Shown here one piece after another: positions 35,131-43,455 of a stretch of DNA of 64,000 nucleotides. Made by a program: the position numbers and the translations under genes. The stretch is from contig JAFGNH010000137.1 of the NCBI GenBank assembly GCA_016927115.1, forward strand, positions 42,926 to 106,925, in the 5' to 3' direction. The stretch comes from Anaerolineales bacterium. Lineage in GTDB: Bacteria; Chloroflexota; Anaerolineae; Anaerolineales; E44-bin32. Numbering within the stretch: position 1 is the first letter of the stretch; every line of letters starts with the position of its first letter. The notes under the pieces are model-generated. The model was given only the letters and a program-made list of their open reading frames with translations, was not told the DNA's origin and did not search any database.

Positions 35131-36414
35131 TTAAAACTTCTGCTGCCCGCGTGAACGGGTCAGCGCATTACATACCAATGGGAATAGAGGCTGTTCGACT
35201 TTCCAGTCAACGACTGAAATCTGGAGCCTGGCGATATTTTTCAACAGGACAGCACGCTCGAGGGCTGCAGCCCGAACTGCCAGCCGGCTGTTAATGTTTT
35301 CGGGAAAGGCTGTCTGGGTAAAATGAATCGGGTCGGGGCTGATCAGGCACACCTGATAGCCGGACGCGCGCAGGCGCTTGAAGAACGAAAGATCGGTGGA
35401 TATTGCTGAACTGATCAGCATGATCAAGGCGCGATTCGGGAACATGCGAATTGGTATGTAATTGATACTGGCAAACCTGAGGCCTTTTTCTTCGATTTTC
35501 ACGCTGGACAGGCAGCTCATGATGCGGTGAAGCTGCATCTTCCCGTAGCCAGGAAAGACATTTGTCATTGTCGCTCCGAATACCAGCAGACTCACTCAGT
35601 GGCCCTGGTGCAGGAACATCTCTGAAAGTGATGCGGCGGCTTGAACACTGTGGTCGAATAAACTCTCGTTTCCAATTTGAACATTGGTTCTCTGACGCGC
35701 ATCAAGGATCAAGCCGATTTCAGCGATTTCTTCTTTTTCAAACTCCTTGGTGAAGAATCGGTGCGGGTGTCTGGCTGTCATGCGCCAATCGAGCGTGTGA
35801 AGCGAATCTCCCGGATGATATTCCCGCACGCCAAAAAAGTCTGTCCTGCTGCCGCCAAGCCTGGACGGAATTGAGTCTGGTGAATGGACGGTGTTGTGCA
35901 GTCGTAATGGAATTGCCTTGAACTTTTTAATTTGCGGGCGGATCTGGATTGCGGTGTTGTCGGGCAGGGTGATTTCACTCTCAATTAAACCAAGAGGATC
36001 ACCCGCGGTTATCTTTACAGACTTCTACGTGAAATTTCCCCGCAGTGCAGAAAAGGAATACTTCAAATCAGTGGATTCACCGGGACTCAGTGCTGCCCAT
36101 TTTTCCAGCTTGCCATCCGTGATTTTTATGTCTGGCTGAATGGGTTCCCGGAAGAAAAAATTGGCAGATTTCGGAGATTCGTTTCGAATGTTCAGATTGA
36201 CAGCGAAGGACCAAATTCCATCTGCGCGGGTTTGATCCAGTGAACGGTTCGCAGTGAATGACAGCTTTTCTCTCTCAGGCGCTTGAAGAAATCCGCTGCC
36301 GAGATATGCCAGGAAGAGGATGATCAACCACACGATATCCCCGCTTCGTGAAGCCAGACCTGCTGCCAGCAGCAGCATAATGATCAAACCGATCGTCAGA
36401 GTCTTGTTATTCAT
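35131..36414 (-). pseudogene. DUF58 protein gene with two in-frame stops
   Basis: Read in one frame from ATG 36414 to the stop at 35131 this is a full-length (about 427 codons) DUF58 protein: two N-terminal membrane helices (LIIMLLLAAGLA, IILFLAYLGSGFL), a beta domain, and the conserved block FFGVREYHPGDSLHTLDWRMTARHPHRFFTKEFE. It is interrupted by TAG at 36025-36027 and TGA at 35596-35598. Both could arise from single C-to-T changes (CAG, CGA). No frameshift is needed. The start runs on in frame from the MoxR gene without a stop between them. An intact paralogue is at 47255-48460. Recent pseudogenisation is most likely; readthrough or sequencing error cannot be excluded. Confidence 0.8.
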
Positions 36415-37395
36415 TTTGGGTGTTAGCACCGGAACAGCAACAGAATCTGCTATCTGGGAAATAATCGCGTTTTCCGATTTTTTAGTGTCCCACAAGCTTG
36501 AATCCAGAATAATGCGGTGGGAGAGAGCAGGCTGGATAAACATTTTTACATCATCCGGAACAACATAGTCTCTGCTCTGGATGGCAGCCCAGGCGCGTGT
36601 GAGTTTGAGGAGGGCCAGGGAACCTCTCGGGCTGACACCTACCGCTACTTGCTGGTGGCGTCTGGATTTGGCGGCCAGCTCGACCATGTATCTGCGCACA
36701 TCGGGATCAATGTAGACATCTTCCACGGCTGCACACATTTCCAGGAGGGATCCAGGTGAGATAATTGCTTTCAGGTCAACAAGATCCTGCTTGCGCTCGG
36801 AACGCCGCAGAAGGATTTCATCTTTCTCTTCAGGTGTTGGATAGCCGATTGCTAACTTGATCATAAATCGGTCGAGCTGAGCTTCCGGAAGCGGGAAAGT
36901 GCCTTCGTATTCAATCGGGTTTTGTGTGGCGATTACGATAAAGGGCTGGACCAAGGCCAGGGTTTCACCTTCCATTGTCACCTGGTATTCCTGCATGGCT
37001 TCCAGAAGCGCGGATTGGGTTTTTGGCGAAGCCCTGTTGATCTCATCAGCAAGCAGGATGTTCGTAAAAATCGGCCCTTTACGCAGCGTGAAACGGTTTT
37101 TCTCGATCTCAAATACATACCCTCCGGTGATATCTCCGGGGAGAAGGTCAGGTGTGAATTGGATGCGCTTGAATTCCATCCCCAGCGCTCTTGCGAAGGA
37201 GTTGGCAATCAGGGTTTTGGCCTATCCAGGGAAATCCTCCAACAGAATATGTCCGCCTGAAGACAAAAAGACTGCCATCATTCGGTTAAGCACTTCCCTT
37301 TTTCCAACAACCGCTTTTTCGACTTCCTGAACGATCTTGGCCGATCGTTCAGCGACCTGTCCTATCGCCAGAGCAGGTGAATTATCCATTGTCAT
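36415..37395 (-). pseudogene. MoxR-type AAA+ ATPase gene with a stop codon in Walker A
   Basis: From ATG 37395 (MTMDNSPALAIGQVAERS) the frame reads through VVGKREVLNRMMAVFLSSGGHILLEDFPG, then TAG at 37222-37224, then AKTLIANSFARALGMEFKRIQFTPDLLPGDITG. The stop sits where the family has a residue of the Walker A loop (PGLAKT-like). Walker B LLADEINRASPKTQSALLEAMQE and the sensor block IATQNPIEYEGTFPLPEAQLDRF follow intact. The gene has also lost its terminator codon: PVLTPK continues directly into the DUF58 Met at 36414. The start overlaps the end of the 217-residue gene. An intact paralogue is at 46317-47252. Confidence 0.82.
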
Positions 37396-38035
37396 TTCCG
37401 GCCTCCAGTTGTGATTCCATAAAATTAATAATTTCGTTAATCATGTGATAGTGCCTGGCTTTTTCCTGCCCGGTCCATAGTCGAATCCGTTTCTGGACAA
37501 CTTCTCGGATTGTATGGAATTTTTCAGCCAGTGTTTTGCCTGGTTTCCCGAGTTCAGGTGTGAAGAGGTATGCATGGATGTCTTCGGGGATTGGAATATC
37601 ACCCTGTTCCAGTGCTCGAAACACATGATACTGATTTGAAATATTCAGCTTTAATGCATAAAAGGATACAAGCAGGTGCTGGAGATTCTGTTTTGCAGCG
37701 TTTACGCCATGCATGCCCTGTTTATCAAAAGCGAATTGATTGCGCCATAATTCAATATTCCTGATTGTTGCGTTTGCCGCTATGTACGATTCCGACTGAA
37801 TAGTGGCTAATTCATGGGGCAGGAGGCGGATCAGAATGATTCCGGCAGCAATGATGGCGGCAATCCAAAAGTATTGCGGGTCGATACTCAGTATAAAGGT
37901 TCGTAGAAGAATCCAGATAACCAGAGCTGCCGGTTTAATTTTGTTGTTCAGGATAATAGCCCGGAATATGATCACGGTAACAAGAACAACAGGGGAAGCA
38001 GTGAGTATGATTATCCATCGCCTGGAGAGTTTCAT
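37382..38035 (-). CDS. membrane-anchored protein of the decayed MoxR operon
   Basis: A 217-residue protein with two or three N-terminal hydrophobic segments (WIIILTASPVVLVTVIIFRAII, AALVIWILLRTFIL, YFWIAAIIAAGIILIRLL) and a soluble alpha-helical C-terminal domain of about 130 residues with LFTPELGKPGKTLAEKFHTIREVVQKRIRLWTG. I recognise no named family. The reading frame is intact. Its start overlaps the end of the broken DUF4129 gene (ATGA) and its stop overlaps the MoxR start, so it belongs to the same operon. Confidence 0.65.
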   Translation of the reverse strand: MKLSRRWIIILTASPVVLVTVIIFRAIILNNKIKPAALVIWILLRTFILSIDPQYFWIAAIIAAGIILIRLLPHELATIQSESYIAANATIRNIELWRNQFAFDKQGMHGVNAAKQNLQHLLVSFYALKLNISNQYHVFRALEQGDIPIPEDIHAYLFTPELGKPGKTLAEKFHTIREVVQKRIRLWTGQEKARHYHMINEIINFMESQLEAGNDNG

Positions 38036-38905
38036 ATTGCACTCCCGGCTTTGCGGCTGTACATTATGATGGCTTCAAGGCAATGCAGTGCTTTCTGTTC
38101 ATCCGAATGTGTGGGCTGCCAGATACCATAGCGCACAGCGTCAAAAAAGCAGTGTCAATTGGTGAACCGGATCATGAGGGACTCCGGCAGCCTCCAGTAG
38201 ATGTTCAAATTCTATGGTGGTCATGGAGTCTTTTCACTCAATTCCCTGATCCTCCTTGAGTACCAGACTCATCTGGCTGTAGCATTTTATGATCACCTGC
38301 TTCAAATCCACTCCGGACCTGAGCGACTCCCAGGCTTTAACCGCTTCCAATCGTACAAGCTCGAGCGACCTTGAGCGACGGGAAAATCTCGCGATCCACA
38401 CAGCTGCCAGAACACCCATCGCCAGCAGTCCGACCCCGGCCAGCCAGAGTACTGAAACAGGTACTGGCTCAATTGGGGAGGTGACCGCAGGTTCCTATTC
38501 GGGGATTTCAGCCATGCTGTACCATGAAGTATCACTGGAGGGTTCAGGAAGGTAGAGGAGAAGTAAGGCGAAGATTGTAAATGCTATGCAGATGATAAGC
38601 ATTGTACGAATCGATTCCAGGACTGATTGTTTGGTTGCGTTTTTCAGCAGATTGTACAGGAAAAGCAGTATCATCCCGCTAACCATCAATGCGAAGAGAA
38701 CAGCACCGAATTTGTTGATTGTAATGGCTTGGAATCCTTCCTCAATAACTTCAGGGTTTTGCACGACCACCTGGCCGTTATGCACCGCAGGCGGCGCTAT
38801 GCCTGGCTGGAGCTTTAACTGGGGAAGGCCGGCCGCAATCACCATTGTGCAGAACGTTACCGTTACGATCAATATAATAGATGTTCGTTTTGAACCGCCT
38901 GTCAT
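38032..38905 (-). pseudogene. DUF4129-type membrane protein gene with two stops and a frameshift
   Basis: Starts MTGGSKRTSIILIVTVTFCTMVIAAG, then a second hydrophobic segment VLFALMVSGMILLFLYNLL and a third. TAG at 38495-38497 interrupts AEIPE/EPAVTSP; TGA at 38234-38236 interrupts the DUF4129 block QGIE/KDSMTTIEFEHLLEAAGVP; both are one C-to-T step from a sense codon. A frameshift at the six-base homopolymer 38143-38148 is required to read FDAVRYGIWQPTHSDEQKAL and the true end SRKAGSAI at 38032. The C-terminal block VIIKCYSQMSLVLKED...VHQLTLLF...AVRYG is diagnostic of DUF4129. An intact paralogue is at 48453-49907. Confidence 0.78.
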
Positions 38906-39303
38906 TTTGAATATAGCCTTTGTTTCTCAATCTGATTTTAGTGAAACAACGGCCTGGGTTTCCTTCAATAAACGAGAAAGTGTTGGAACCCCCATTATTA
39001 TAAAGATGAATTCCATCTATGAAAGGATGTAGACTTCCCAGATATGCCAGAATTCCTGTTCATGGGCTGGTGGATCCTGGTCCCAACCGGCAGGCGGAGG
39101 TATTTTATAACAGTAATGGAATCTTTGTCGGATAGTTCTGCAGGAAACAAAGACCTGAAAAAATCCATTACAGCTCTCATGTCCCCAGCTTCGAGGGTTC
39201 TGAGGTTGTCACTGTGACCGTTTTCAAATTAGACAAGACATATAAAACCGGTTACAGAGGAAATGCCCGCCGGGAACTTTGTTAATGTGAAAAAAGTTTG
39301 GTT

Positions 39304-39579
39304 ATGGCATGGATTGCTTTCCTGGGTGAGGGAATCTCTGATGCACTAATGGGCGGCAGATACGAGCTGCATGAATAATCAGCAGCTTCTGCACTAAAAG
39401 AGATGTCGCTCCAGGACGATGTGATTCTGCTTGCACAGGATTCCATTGACTGTGTGTCAAACCAGTTATTCGAGGACGATATTGAAGTGCCGATTCCTTC
39501 AAGTCCTGAACTGGCAGTGCAGTACCCGGCGGAAATCCTCGCCTCTGAAAACAATCAGGCGCTGTATCAGAGAGACTGA
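39304..39579 (+). pseudogene. remnant of an Asp/Glu (hydantoin) racemase family gene
   Basis: The plus-strand frame reads LGEGISDALMGGRYELHE, TAA at 39376-39378, then SAASALKEMSLQDDVILLAQDSIDCVSNQL and EVPIPSSPELAVQY. This matches my recollection of the C-terminal third of aspartate/glutamate racemase superfamily proteins (EGAFEALMxGD...ALRELA...DVVVLAQASMARV...VPVLSSPELGV). The N-terminal two thirds are not recognisable in one frame upstream (39030-39300), consistent with decay. No start signal is expected to work. Its function is lost. Confidence 0.5.
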
Positions 39580-39671
39580 AAGGTGTCGCAGCTTTACCTG
39601 GAAAGACAGCCGCGCTGAAGTCTCATAACATCCAATTTGTGTTTCAAAAAAAGACCCCGAAGCGTCTTTAA

Positions 39672-39753
39672 TAGGGAAGGAGGGACTTGAACCCTCACGC
39701 CTTGCGGCACGTGATCCTAAGTCACGCCTGTCTGCCAGTTCCAGCACTTCCCC
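39672..39753 (-). tRNA. tRNA-Leu, anticodon UAG
   Basis: The 82-nt minus-strand sequence folds as a class II tRNA: acceptor GGGGAAG/CTTCCCT with discriminator A, D-arm around GAACTGGCAGAC, anticodon loop CTTAGGA (anticodon TAG) on a GCGTGA/TCACGT-like stem, long variable arm GTGCCGCAAGGCGTG, and T-arm GAGGGTTCAAGTCCCTC. CCA is not encoded. The first acceptor pair is G-U instead of G-C. It reads CUN leucine codons. Confidence 0.92.
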
Positions 39754-40099
39754 TTTGCGATGATTATATCCAGCGAACTGCAGGGTGTAAAGAAACCTTT
39801 GCATAGCCCTTTGCCTGAAATGCAGCGATGGGATAACATGCACCCCTCCAGTTTTCAGCACCCCCCCCCCTGATTTTTGCGGGGTTTTTTGTGCCCGGCT
39901 GTCTGAATCCTGGAGACTGGTGGAAATCATACCGATGTTGTATTGGAATTGTGTTAACTTCTTATTCCGGTAGATCGCCCCATAATACCGTTCATTCTGC
40001 AGCTGACGAGTTCGAACCTGCGTGCTGGCAGGATTCCAACCTTTCGACATCCGGATTGACATGGAGTAAAATCGGGCGACTTTGGTAGAGGCGCTGATA
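39754..40099. other. intergenic stretch with C10 tract and weak terminator-like hairpin
   Basis: No convincing gene. A run of ten C residues (39861-39870) is followed by TGATTTTTGC and GGGGTTTTTT, so CCCC at 39867-39870 can pair with GGGG at 39881-39884 ahead of a T run: a weak plus-strand terminator. The promoter of the tRNA on the minus strand and that of the EamA gene should lie here but I could not place them. Confidence 0.4.
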
Positions 40100-41092
40100 A
40101 TGATGGATGATAATCGTGAGACCGCAACATCCCTGACAAAGGGGTACGGCATAGCCTTGGTGGGAACTATTGTGTGGTCCACAACGGCTGTGTTTATTCG
40201 ATTCCTGACAGTGAACTACCAAATGCCGGCCCTGGTGCTGGCGTTCTGGCGGGAAATTGGTGTTGCGTTGGGCCTGGTAATTGTTATAGTGCTGGTGAAA
40301 CCGCGGCTGCTTCTTGTCTCCAGGCAGCTTCTCCCCTTCTTTGTTCTGTATGGCCTGATCCTGATGATCTTTAATGTAACCTGGACATTGTCAGTTGCTC
40401 TGAACGGTGCTGCTGTATCCACGGTGCTGGTTTACAGTTCTCCGGCGATCACTGCGATTGCGGCCTGGCGACTCTGGAGGGAACGGTTGGATGCACGCAA
40501 GATCGTGGCTGTAGTGCTCAGCATGGCTGGCTGTGTCCTGGTCTCCGGGGCCTATGATTCACAGATCTGGCATATTAATCCTGTCGGGATTGTTCTGGGG
40601 CTGGTCTCTGGTGTCCTCTTTGCGGTGTATAGCATTTTCGGCAAGGAGGCTGCCCGCCGAGATATCAATCCATGGGTGTCACTGACGTATACGTTTGCTT
40701 TTGCACCTTTCTTCTTATTGGTCCTTTTGCTTGCTCCGTTCGAAGAATGGCTGCGGTTAGATCTGGGTCAGTTTGCTGATCTGATGTGGTTGGGTCGTTC
40801 CTGGGAGGGTTGGGGGGTGCTGCTGCTGCTGGCGCTGGGGCCTACAATCGGGGGATATGGCCTGTATTCGGTCAGTATGCGCAGCCTTCCGGCCAGTGTA
40901 GCGAATCTTATTGCCTCAACGGAGCCGGTCTTTACGACGATCCTGGCCTATCTTTTCCTGGGAGAGCGGCTGCTGCCAGTTCAAATTCTAGGCTCTATTT
41001 TAATTTTGGCAGGTGTTATCCTGCTGCGCCTGCAAAATGGCACAGCTTCTCGAGTTGGTTTTATCGGGAAGAAAAACCACCCACCAGGATGA
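40100..41092 (+). CDS. EamA/DMT-superfamily transporter
   Basis: A 330-residue membrane protein with ten hydrophobic segments in two repeated EamA halves. The first starts GIALVGTIVWSTTAVFIRFL, with PALVLAFWREIGVALGLVIVIVLVKPRLL and AVSTVLVYSSPAITAIAAWRLWRERLDARKIVAVVLSMAGCVLV; the second has the matching block SLPASVANLIASTEPVFTTILAYLFLGERLLPVQILGSILILAGVILL. Family members usually export amino acids or other metabolites. ATG 40100 has GAGG 9 bases upstream; an ATG one codon later is equivalent. A TTG at 40082 is also in frame. It is a single gene; the substrate is unknown. Confidence 0.92.
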   Translation: MMDDNRETATSLTKGYGIALVGTIVWSTTAVFIRFLTVNYQMPALVLAFWREIGVALGLVIVIVLVKPRLLLVSRQLLPFFVLYGLILMIFNVTWTLSVALNGAAVSTVLVYSSPAITAIAAWRLWRERLDARKIVAVVLSMAGCVLVSGAYDSQIWHINPVGIVLGLVSGVLFAVYSIFGKEAARRDINPWVSLTYTFAFAPFFLLVLLLAPFEEWLRLDLGQFADLMWLGRSWEGWGVLLLLALGPTIGGYGLYSVSMRSLPASVANLIASTEPVFTTILAYLFLGERLLPVQILGSILILAGVILLRLQNGTASRVGFIGKKNHPPG

Positions 41093-41099
41093 TGGGTGG
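41072..41099 (-). terminator. terminator of the 117-residue Cys-rich gene
   Basis: On the minus strand CCACCCA and TGGGTGG form a 7-bp stem followed by TTTTT, 45 bases after the gene's stop. It overlaps the end of the convergent EamA gene. Confidence 0.7.
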
Positions 41100-41143
41100 A
41101 ACCATTACTGTAATCAGGGTGCAGCGTTGAGCAGATCGGCTAG

Positions 41144-41497
41144 TCAATCAGGTATATTCTCTTCCGGGGGGGCAAGGCTGAAGGATGGAAGATCCTCGTG
41201 GCAGTGTCCGCAGCCCACGAGGGGCTCTTTCACGGCTTCCCCGGCACGGGCACAGTAGGCAGTTACTACGACTTTCTGCCCGAATCCCAGGAAGCCGGAT
41301 TCGATACTGGCATGAAGGCTCATATGCTTGCAGCCGTTTGCCCGTACGATTTCCGGAACCGGGCAGCGCTCGCACACATCGGGAGACCAGCTTCTCCCGG
41401 ATTGTGATGGTTCTACCAGCCTGCATTCCTCGTACTCCCGTCCACGGAAATAGTCTGCATAGTAATATGGGCATTCTGTTCCAGCAGGCGTGCGCAT
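41144..41497 (-). CDS. conserved cysteine-rich hypothetical protein
   Basis: A 117-residue soluble protein with about nine cysteines in pairs and singles: TECPYYYADYFRGREYEECRL, SPDVCERCPVPEIVRANGCKHM, VVVTAYCARAG and VGCGHCHEDLPSF. The pattern suggests zinc or iron-sulphur binding. I recall similar short proteins in Chloroflexi without an assigned role; I do not recognise a named domain. The frame is supported by the motif spacing, a terminator 45 bases beyond the stop and no competing ORF. It faces the EamA gene and is divergent from the XRE regulator. Confidence 0.7.
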   Translation of the reverse strand: MRTPAGTECPYYYADYFRGREYEECRLVEPSQSGRSWSPDVCERCPVPEIVRANGCKHMSLHASIESGFLGFGQKVVVTAYCARAGEAVKEPLVGCGHCHEDLPSFSLAPPEENIPD

Positions 41498-41640
41498 GAA
41501 AACCTCCAGGGTGGCGTTCAGGTTTCAATAAAGCAAAGATTGATCGCCGATTACAAAGTCTACCATAGAAGATATGGCTGGATTCCATGAGGATATCGAA
41601 CACTGTTGCAGGTTCCCAATCCCTGTGATTGATATTAAAG

Positions 41641-41681
41641 TTAAGTGTACTTGACATCTGGCAAAAGTGGAGTATACTTAA
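41641..41681 (+). promoter_or_regulatory. promoter and operator of the XRE regulator, leaderless transcript
   Basis: TTGACA (41651-41656), 16-base spacer, TATACT (41673-41678). Seven bases after the -10 box comes the ATG at 41686, so the mRNA should be leaderless. TTAAGTGTAC (41641-41650) and GTATACTTAA (41672-41681) form a 9-of-10 inverted repeat flanking the promoter, a likely autoregulatory operator. Confidence 0.65.
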
Positions 41682-41685
41682 CATC

Positions 41686-41904
41686 ATGACACATGACCAC
41701 GTTGGCAACCGGGTGCGGGATAGACGCACAGAACAGGGATTGACCCAGGCGGAACTGGCAGAACGGGTTGGTATTGCCAGGGTTTCCATACTGTCGATTG
41801 AAAAAGGCCGATACATTCCAACCATCGAAACCGCGCTCCGGATATCCAATGCACTGGAGACACCGATAGATGAGCTTTTCTGGCTCAGGGAAGAAAAGGA
41901 ATGA
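41686..41904 (+). CDS. small XRE-family transcriptional regulator
   Basis: A 72-residue single-domain helix-turn-helix protein: VGNRVRDRRTEQGLTQAELAERVGIARVSILSIEKGRYIPTIETALRISNALETPIDELFWL. It is the YgzD/Xre-like minimal Cro/CI fold. ATG 41686 is fixed by the promoter, whose -10 box lies 7 bases upstream; the in-frame upstream extension would include the promoter. Its stop overlaps the start of the next membrane-protein gene (ATGA), so the pair is co-translated. Small XRE plus membrane protein pairs of this type are widespread with unknown function. Confidence 0.9.
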   Translation: MTHDHVGNRVRDRRTEQGLTQAELAERVGIARVSILSIEKGRYIPTIETALRISNALETPIDELFWLREEKE

Positions 41905-42278
41905 AAACTACATACTTTCCATATTACACTTCAAGAGCGGTACTCAGTATTATCTTTTCCCTGCTTATCGCCGGGTTTTCCTGGAAAGCAGGTTTGTTCA
42001 CAGTCGTTCTGTTTACCGGGTTCCTTTTATACCTGCACAGCGGCTGGTTTCAGGTAGATAAAAGCAACCCATATTTTCCCCTGCGCCGTGATGAGAACGG
42101 GAAAGAAATCCAGCGGAAAGCTATAGTTGCAGCAGTTGTAGTCAGTATATTGCTGTACTCGGTATCACCTTTGCTCAATGGATTTCTGGCTATGGCTGAT
42201 ATCTCGAATGGGGTGATTCTTTCATTGGGGGTGCTGATATATTTCCTTTCACAGGCAGTATTGTTCATCAGGCACTGA
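41901..42278 (+). CDS. small membrane protein partnered with the XRE regulator
   Basis: A 125-residue protein with four hydrophobic segments: AVLSIIFSLLIAGFSW, AGLFTVVLFTGFLLYL, AIVAAVVVSILLYSVSPLL and GVILSLGVLIYFLSQAVLFI. A short charged loop PYFPLRRDENGKEIQRK joins segments two and three. It resembles DUF2178-type partners of XRE regulators, but I am not certain. Its start overlaps the regulator stop by 4 bases and a strong terminator follows, so the operon has two genes only. Confidence 0.75.
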   Translation: MKTTYFPYYTSRAVLSIIFSLLIAGFSWKAGLFTVVLFTGFLLYLHSGWFQVDKSNPYFPLRRDENGKEIQRKAIVAAVVVSILLYSVSPLLNGFLAMADISNGVILSLGVLIYFLSQAVLFIRH

Positions 42279-42303
42279 ACCAGGGTGCAATTTTGACTTC
42301 GTC

Positions 42304-42341
42304 AAACCGGGTGCGGTTTTTTTATACCGACCCGGTTTTTT
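42304..42341 (+). terminator. terminator of the XRE/membrane protein operon
   Basis: AAACCGGGT (42304-42312) pairs with ACCCGGTTT (42330-42338) and ends in TTTTTT. Confidence 0.85.
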
Positions 42342-42460
42342 AATGCCGGGTCCTGGCAAGGTGATCCCCGAATATAAAGAATATCAGTGCTCAGGATGCC
42401 TTGGTTCAGATTGAGCAGAATTGGACCCTCCAGGGTCAGAACCTTTCGCTCCCCTGATTT

Positions 42461-42509
42461 TAAAAGAAATACACGCTCCCGGCTTAAAATACGAGGGAGC
42501 GTGGTATTT
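42461..42509 (-). terminator. terminator of efp
   Basis: CACGCTCCC (42472-42480) pairs with GGGAGCGTG (42495-42503), extended by AAATA/TATTT with a bulge; on the minus strand a T-rich stretch follows. It lies 51 bases after the efp stop. Confidence 0.75.
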
Positions 42510-42559
42510 GTACAACTCTGCGAACCGGCCGGCAGATTGTGGAATCAGGGCAGGGTGAA

Positions 42560-43117
42560 TTAGACCCTTGTCAGATAAGCGCCGTTGCGGGTGTCGACTT
42601 TGATCCTGTCACCGACGTTCACGAACAGAGGGACTTGAACCTTGAGCCCGGTTTCCACAACAACCAATTTCGTTGCCCCGGTTGCGGTATCCCCTTTTAC
42701 AGCCATTTCGGATTCAACCACATCCATTTCAACTGCAGTCGGGAGTTCCACATCAATAGGCTCATCACCAAGAAAGGTGAGTTTCATGACAAGCCCTTCA
42801 ATCAGGAAGTTGACAGAATCTCCCATAACCGCCGCATTGATCATCGGCTGTTCATAGGTTTCATTATCCATGAAAACGTACAAACCATTCTGCTCATACA
42901 GATACTGTGCTTCGCGGTAGTCCAGCCGAACATCCTGCACACGGCTGCCGGAAATGAAACTCTTCTCAAGAACTTCTCCCGTTCGAAGGTTCCGGACCTT
43001 GGTACGGATTGTGGCTTTACCACGGCCTGGTTTATTGTGGGAATAGTCAATTACTTTATACAGCTGGTCGTCGAGCAGGAAGGTAACACCATTGCGTAGT
43101 TCATTAACATCAATCAC
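42560..43117 (-). CDS. efp: elongation factor P, Arg at the modification-loop tip
   Basis: A 185-residue EF-P with all three domains: KOW-like N domain, central OB domain and C-terminal OB domain ending VGDRIKVDTRNGAYLTRV. It relieves ribosome stalling at polyproline. The loop that carries the modified residue reads HNKPGRGKATIR, with Arg32 at the tip where E. coli and Bacillus have Lys; Lys34 follows two residues later. The start is GTG 43117, with AAGGAT 7 bases upstream; no better ATG fits. Preceded by a good promoter and followed by a terminator, it is a monocistronic gene. Confidence 0.96.
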   Translation of the reverse strand: MIDVNELRNGVTFLLDDQLYKVIDYSHNKPGRGKATIRTKVRNLRTGEVLEKSFISGSRVQDVRLDYREAQYLYEQNGLYVFMDNETYEQPMINAAVMGDSVNFLIEGLVMKLTFLGDEPIDVELPTAVEMDVVESEMAVKGDTATGATKLVVVETGLKVQVPLFVNVGDRIKVDTRNGAYLTRV

Positions 43118-43455
43118 GTTGCTATATCCTTAAGTATTTTGTTCTGATTATAGCTGTGAGAACCTTGATACGTCAATTGGTGCTGTGGGAACATATCGGC
43201 AGATATTTTGCCTTCCAGTTCTTGGAAGTGAGGTTTCAGCGTGCACGCTGCGACATGGCTTTTTATGCAATCTGTTGAAGCCGGGAACGCCAGACGTTGT
43301 TGGAAGGACAAGCCAAACTCTTTACCGGGAAATGGCGAAGAGAAATGGTTGTAACGAAAAATAAATTTTTCCTCCAGATAACCGATTTACATAAGGCGTT
43401 TATGAACTATGTGTAAACCATTTTTATGCAGGTGACCTGGTAAAAGCGGAAAAGG
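43118..43455. other. 338-bp intergenic region, efp promoter and no gene
   Basis: Apart from the efp promoter at its left end I see no gene, repeat or RNA. It separates efp from the 3' end of the DnaQ-DinG gene, both on the minus strand. Confidence 0.6.
43147..43176 (-). promoter_or_regulatory. promoter of efp
   Basis: On the minus strand TTGACG (43176-43171) and consensus TATAAT (43152-43147) with an 18-base spacer, 30 bases before the GTG start. Confidence 0.7.

Noticed and set aside
40005..40030. GTTCGAACC as part of a possible tRNA T-arm
   Set aside because: No pairing T stem, anticodon arm or acceptor can be formed around it.
39499..40182. 227-codon minus-strand ORF crossing the tRNA-Leu
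   Set aside because: Its middle is the translated tRNA (VLELADRRDLGSRAARREGSSPSFP), a common spurious ORF; no family features elsewhere.
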